This document shows, piece after piece, positions 60,898 to 64,000 of a stretch of DNA of 64,000 nucleotides (positions are counted from its first letter, which is position 1; every line of letters begins with the position of its first letter). Source of the stretch: Paenibacillus sp. MAEPY2 (GTDB taxonomy: Bacteria; Bacillota; Bacilli; Paenibacillales; Paenibacillaceae); NCBI RefSeq assembly GCF_000499205.1, contig NZ_AWUK01000007.1:1-64000 (forward strand), written 5' to 3'. A program made the translations under genes and the position numbers. Under the pieces are notes generated by a model. It was not told the origin of the DNA. It made no database searches and saw only the letters and a list, made by a program, of their open reading frames with translations.

Positions 60898-62514
60898 ATG
60901 CATCGGGTACTGCTGGTTGATGATGAAGTATACGCACGCAAAGGACTTCGAAAACTGATTCGTTGGGAAGCTTGCGGGTTCGAAGTGGCTGGAGAGGCGA
61001 ATGATGGGGATGAGGCTTGGACCCGGATCGAACAGCTGCAACCCGATGTTGTCATTACGGATATCCGCATGCCAGAGACGGATGGACTGGAACTAATCCG
61101 GCGCACGGTTGAGCGTGATGAGCAGGTTCTAACCAAGGGCAAACAGCCCTATTTTATCATCGTGAGCGGATATAATGATTTTGCTTACGCCCAGCAGGCC
61201 GTGAGGTACGGGGTACAGGATTATATTTTGAAGCCAATTGATGAGATTGAACTGGAAGGCACTTTACGCAAGCTGGCGGAGGAGTTGAATCGGTGCAAAC
61301 ATGCTGAACAAACCAGACGTGAGCAGGAATATGCCAGATTACTTAATCAGTTTATCTATGGCGAATCGGATGCGGAAACGGTTGAACAGTGGACTGAACT
61401 GACGGATACACGGGCTGGCGACGCGCTGGCATATCTGCTGTTTGAGAATAACACGCCACATTTCCGGGTTTTGGATATGGTTCAAGAGGAGGGGCCAGAA
61501 GGCGGGAAGGGAGAGAATTTTGTCCGGATTGTGCAGTCTGTTCTTGGAAAGATGTATGCAAATCGCTTGTATTTGCATGTGAAAGAGCACGGTGAACGTG
61601 TAGGAGTTCTGTTAACTGCGGAACATCTACGTCCCTATTCAATGAATCTTCAAGCGGTTGCCGGGCAAATGCAATCTTGCTTCGCTGAAATGAACCACGA
61701 CTTTGTAAGCATATATATCGGGAAGGTTTGTTATGAACCTTTACTCATTGGACATGCCTATCAGACTGCACTGAAGGCGGTTTCCTATAAATTTATTTCA
61801 GAAAAGAGCGGGATCGTCCTGTATGAGGACATGCAGCATGAGCCTGTGCAGTGGGTGCATACCAATCATGAAAAGGAACAGGAGCTCCTGACACTTATGG
61901 AGGAACAACGTGTTCAGGCGTTAGAGCATGCAGTGAGTGAATGGTTCACCGGCATGAGAACGGCCAATTACGCTCCTGTTGCAGTGACGTCGGCGATCCA
62001 CCAACTGATCTCAGCTGTACTATCGATTCTGAAATCGGCTGAAGCGAATGTGAAAGAGATACCTTCGTTCAAGCCAATTCTGGCATGGCAAGCGGAGCGG
62101 GGAACATTGGCTGAGGCCAGGCAGCTGTTGACGGTGTTCATGCTGGATTCAGCGCGGAAGCTGGCGGAACAGCGTCAGTATAATCACAGGGGTGCCATGA
62201 CAAAAATCAAAAATTATATTGAAGCCAACTACAGCAGCAATATCAGTTTGAGAAGTATTGCCTCCAAATTTTACATGAATCCGGTCTATTTGGGGCAACG
62301 CTTCCGCAAGGTGTATGGGGTGTATTTCAACGACTTCCTGCTTCAGCTTCGGATGGAGGAAGCCAAGAAGCTGCTGCGTCAAACGGATATGCGAGTATAT
62401 GAAATCGCCGAGAGGGTTGGGTTCGGAAGCAGTGACTATTTCGCGACTCAATTTGAGAAAACGGAATCATGTTCTCCTACGGAATATCGAAATCGCATCC
62501 TGGATGAAGGGTAG
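60898..62514 (+). CDS. YesN-type response regulator with AraC DNA-binding domain
   Basis: A 538-residue regulator: receiver with DDEVYARKGL, phospho-acceptor Asp in PDVVITDIRMPETDG near 56 and Lys in DYILKPIDEIE near 110; a long middle region; and two AraC-type HTH units at the C-terminus (NISLRSIASKFYMNPVYLGQRFRKVYG, RVYEIAERVGFGSSDYFATQFEK). In Paenibacillus such proteins pair with YesM-type kinases to control sugar ABC transporters. ATG 60898 is chosen after AAGGGTGA; ATG 60892 and 60880 are in frame. Eleven bases separate it from the kinase gene. Confidence 0.9.
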   Translation: MHRVLLVDDEVYARKGLRKLIRWEACGFEVAGEANDGDEAWTRIEQLQPDVVITDIRMPETDGLELIRRTVERDEQVLTKGKQPYFIIVSGYNDFAYAQQAVRYGVQDYILKPIDEIELEGTLRKLAEELNRCKHAEQTRREQEYARLLNQFIYGESDAETVEQWTELTDTRAGDALAYLLFENNTPHFRVLDMVQEEGPEGGKGENFVRIVQSVLGKMYANRLYLHVKEHGERVGVLLTAEHLRPYSMNLQAVAGQMQSCFAEMNHDFVSIYIGKVCYEPLLIGHAYQTALKAVSYKFISEKSGIVLYEDMQHEPVQWVHTNHEKEQELLTLMEEQRVQALEHAVSEWFTGMRTANYAPVAVTSAIHQLISAVLSILKSAEANVKEIPSFKPILAWQAERGTLAEARQLLTVFMLDSARKLAEQRQYNHRGAMTKIKNYIEANYSSNISLRSIASKFYMNPVYLGQRFRKVYGVYFNDFLLQLRMEEAKKLLRQTDMRVYEIAERVGFGSSDYFATQFEKTESCSPTEYRNRILDEG

Positions 62515-62525
62515 GAGATGACGTT

Positions 62526-64000
62526 TTGAAGCTCAACTTTTTTAATAATATCCGCTTACGCGATAAAATGCTCATCTTATATCTCTTCTTTGTACTCGTA
62601 CCGGTTATCCTGACTAATGTTATTTTCTATCAGGTGACTATATCGAACGTAAAATCCCAGCGAATGGCTGACCTCTCCAAAGGAATGGAACAGATTCGAA
62701 GTCAATTTATGGGAGAAATTCGCAATGCGGCCGATTTTTCCTCAAGCTTTTATACGGACAGTATATTAAATAACATGCTGGATGTGGATTACACAAATCC
62801 GGTTCAATATATCGAAGCCTACGATTCCTATCTTCGCAAAATCTTGAATACCTATTACTCTGGCTACCGCTCCCTCCAAGGATTGACAATATATGTGGAT
62901 AACGAAAGTGTACTGCCTTCCGGGGGAGTTGAGTTTCTGACCGAAGAGGTTCGACAGTCCGAGCCATACAGGATGCTGGCAAACAGTGAACACTCCGCAC
63001 CCATTCTGATGAGATCCGGTCCTGAAGGCAATCGGCAGACGTTCAGTATTTTACGCAAACTCAATTATTATGAAGCTCTGCCCGGATGGAAGGAAAAGTT
63101 CGTACGACTGGATCTGAAGCCGTCGACGATTCGCCAGATTTTCACGAACCTTAACGTACAGGGCAACCTCTATCTGATTAATCCGGCTGGACAAATAGAT
63201 TACTCGACGGATTCTGGTATCCCATGGACGAGTCAACTCGTGAATTATAGCGATGTCATGGATCAACTAACTAAGAAAGAGTTTGAAATGGCCTATTCTT
63301 TGTCCGGTGAAATGGAGGGATGGAAAATCAACGGGGTGTTCGATGAATCTGAGATTTACAAGGAATTGGGCAAATCCAGTCACCTCGTCGTTGTACTGGC
63401 TTGTATTAATCTGATTCTGCCGACCTGGATCATTATCTGGATGACACGCACAATCCACGTGAGGCTGGCACGAATATTGAAACACATGGAAAAAGTGAAG
63501 CATCAGCGATTTGAACCGATCAGACAGCCGGAATCGACGGACGAGATAGGGCAGCTGACAGCCGAATTCAATCGCATGACGATGACGATCCATCGTTTGA
63601 TTAACGATGTCTACGTGGCAGACATTCAACATAAAAATTTGGAGTTACAACGGCGGCATGCCCAATTAAATGCATTGCAGAGCCAGATTAATCCACACTT
63701 TTTGTTCAACGCGCTGGAGACCATCCGCATGCGCAGTCTTATGAAAGATGAGGATGAGACGGCACGAATTATTTATCATATGGCTAAAATTTTTCGAAAT
63801 GCACTAACCTGGAATCAGGATAAAGTCAGCATACGGGAAGAGTTGGAGTATGTAACCTGCTTTCTTGAAATCCAGAAATATCGTTTTGGTCACAAGCTGA
63901 ATTATACGATTGATCTGGACCCAGAGGCTGCGGATTGTTCCATTCCCAAGATGACATTGTTGCCTTTTGTTGAAAATGCCAGCATTCATGGTATCGAACC
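62526..64000 (+). CDS. YesM-type sensor histidine kinase (3' end outside the window)
   Basis: An open frame of 491 codons without stop to the window end. TTG 62526 follows AGGAG. The first membrane helix is MLILYLFFVLVPVILTNVIFY, followed by an extracellular dCache-like sensor (about 45-280), a second helix (VVVLACINLILPTWIIIW), HAMP (about 310-365), the His_kinase domain with phospho-acceptor in QINPHFLFNALETIRM near 390, and the N-box PFVENASIHG at the edge. It is the partner of the preceding regulator. Some 80-100 residues of the ATPase domain are missing only because the window ends. Confidence 0.9.
   Translation, partial: MKLNFFNNIRLRDKMLILYLFFVLVPVILTNVIFYQVTISNVKSQRMADLSKGMEQIRSQFMGEIRNAADFSSSFYTDSILNNMLDVDYTNPVQYIEAYDSYLRKILNTYYSGYRSLQGLTIYVDNESVLPSGGVEFLTEEVRQSEPYRMLANSEHSAPILMRSGPEGNRQTFSILRKLNYYEALPGWKEKFVRLDLKPSTIRQIFTNLNVQGNLYLINPAGQIDYSTDSGIPWTSQLVNYSDVMDQLTKKEFEMAYSLSGEMEGWKINGVFDESEIYKELGKSSHLVVVLACINLILPTWIIIWMTRTIHVRLARILKHMEKVKHQRFEPIRQPESTDEIGQLTAEFNRMTMTIHRLINDVYVADIQHKNLELQRRHAQLNALQSQINPHFLFNALETIRMRSLMKDEDETARIIYHMAKIFRNALTWNQDKVSIREELEYVTCFLEIQKYRFGHKLNYTIDLDPEAADCSIPKMTLLPFVENASIHGIE

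Overview
The window is a chromosomal segment of a low-to-mid GC, spore-forming Gram-positive bacterium, most likely a Paenibacillus of the amylolyticus/pabuli type. The evidence is strong Shine-Dalgarno sites with many GTG and TTG starts, S-box and T-box riboswitches, sporulation genes (ytxC, prkA, a gamma-type SASP with a sigma-G-like promoter), a LiaFSR system, KhtTU, the YesN/YesM-type regulator pair, and LplB/YtcP-type sugar ABC permeases. No rRNA, tRNA, transposase, prophage or CRISPR array was seen. Most of the window is ordinary core chromosome.

Layout. 0.2-5.8 kb: a YusI-like reductase, a YpcP-type 5'-3' exonuclease coupled to a phosphodiester glycosidase-family protein, a MOSC protein, a ROK fructokinase and an HRDC protein. 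5.9-7.1 kb: corA on the minus strand behind a long leader that encodes a 34-codon leader peptide and a terminator-like hairpin. 7.2-11 kb: SAM riboswitch and metA-metI-metC. 11.2-14.6 kb: mqnC, then an overlapping aldo/keto reductase and zinc dehydrogenase pair. 14.9-18.4 kb (minus): a YitT protein, khtTU and an orphan small protein. 18.6-21.9 kb: ytxC, T-box, thrS. 22-30.3 kb: a cell-envelope and stress block with a 3D-domain protein, gamma-SASP, liaFSR, an HtrA protease and an OmpR/EnvZ-type two-component system. 30.4-36.9 kb: ispH, DAHP synthase, glnA behind a GlnR-type box, serC, trmL and an AbrB-like regulator. 36.9-38.3 kb (minus): a serine hydrolase/acetyltransferase pair. 38.8-49.9 kb: a sugar operon read here as a beta-1,2-glucooligosaccharide (sophorooligosaccharide) utilisation locus: esterase, two permeases, binding protein, GH3 beta-glucosidase, GH94 1,2-beta-oligoglucan phosphorylase and LacI regulator. 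50-64 kb: small membrane proteins, an orphan NarL-type regulator with Spo0A-like boxes, an aminotransferase, azoR, a DUF2161 nuclease-like protein, prkA, a short HemAT-like globin sensor, a second LacI regulator, and a YesN/YesM-type pair cut by the window end.

Most notable are: (1) the corA leader peptide, whose acidic and proline-rich start (MDGDPRPDWQP) recalls the Mg-sensing MgtL leader of enterobacteria; (2) two copies of a 192-bp hairpin-rich dispersed element with matching ends, at 716-907 and 14701-14892; (3) the beta-1,2-glucan operon, with an added esterase and paired palindromic operators; (4) several genes too short for routine calling, namely the corA leader peptide and a 34-residue membrane protein at 50.1 kb.
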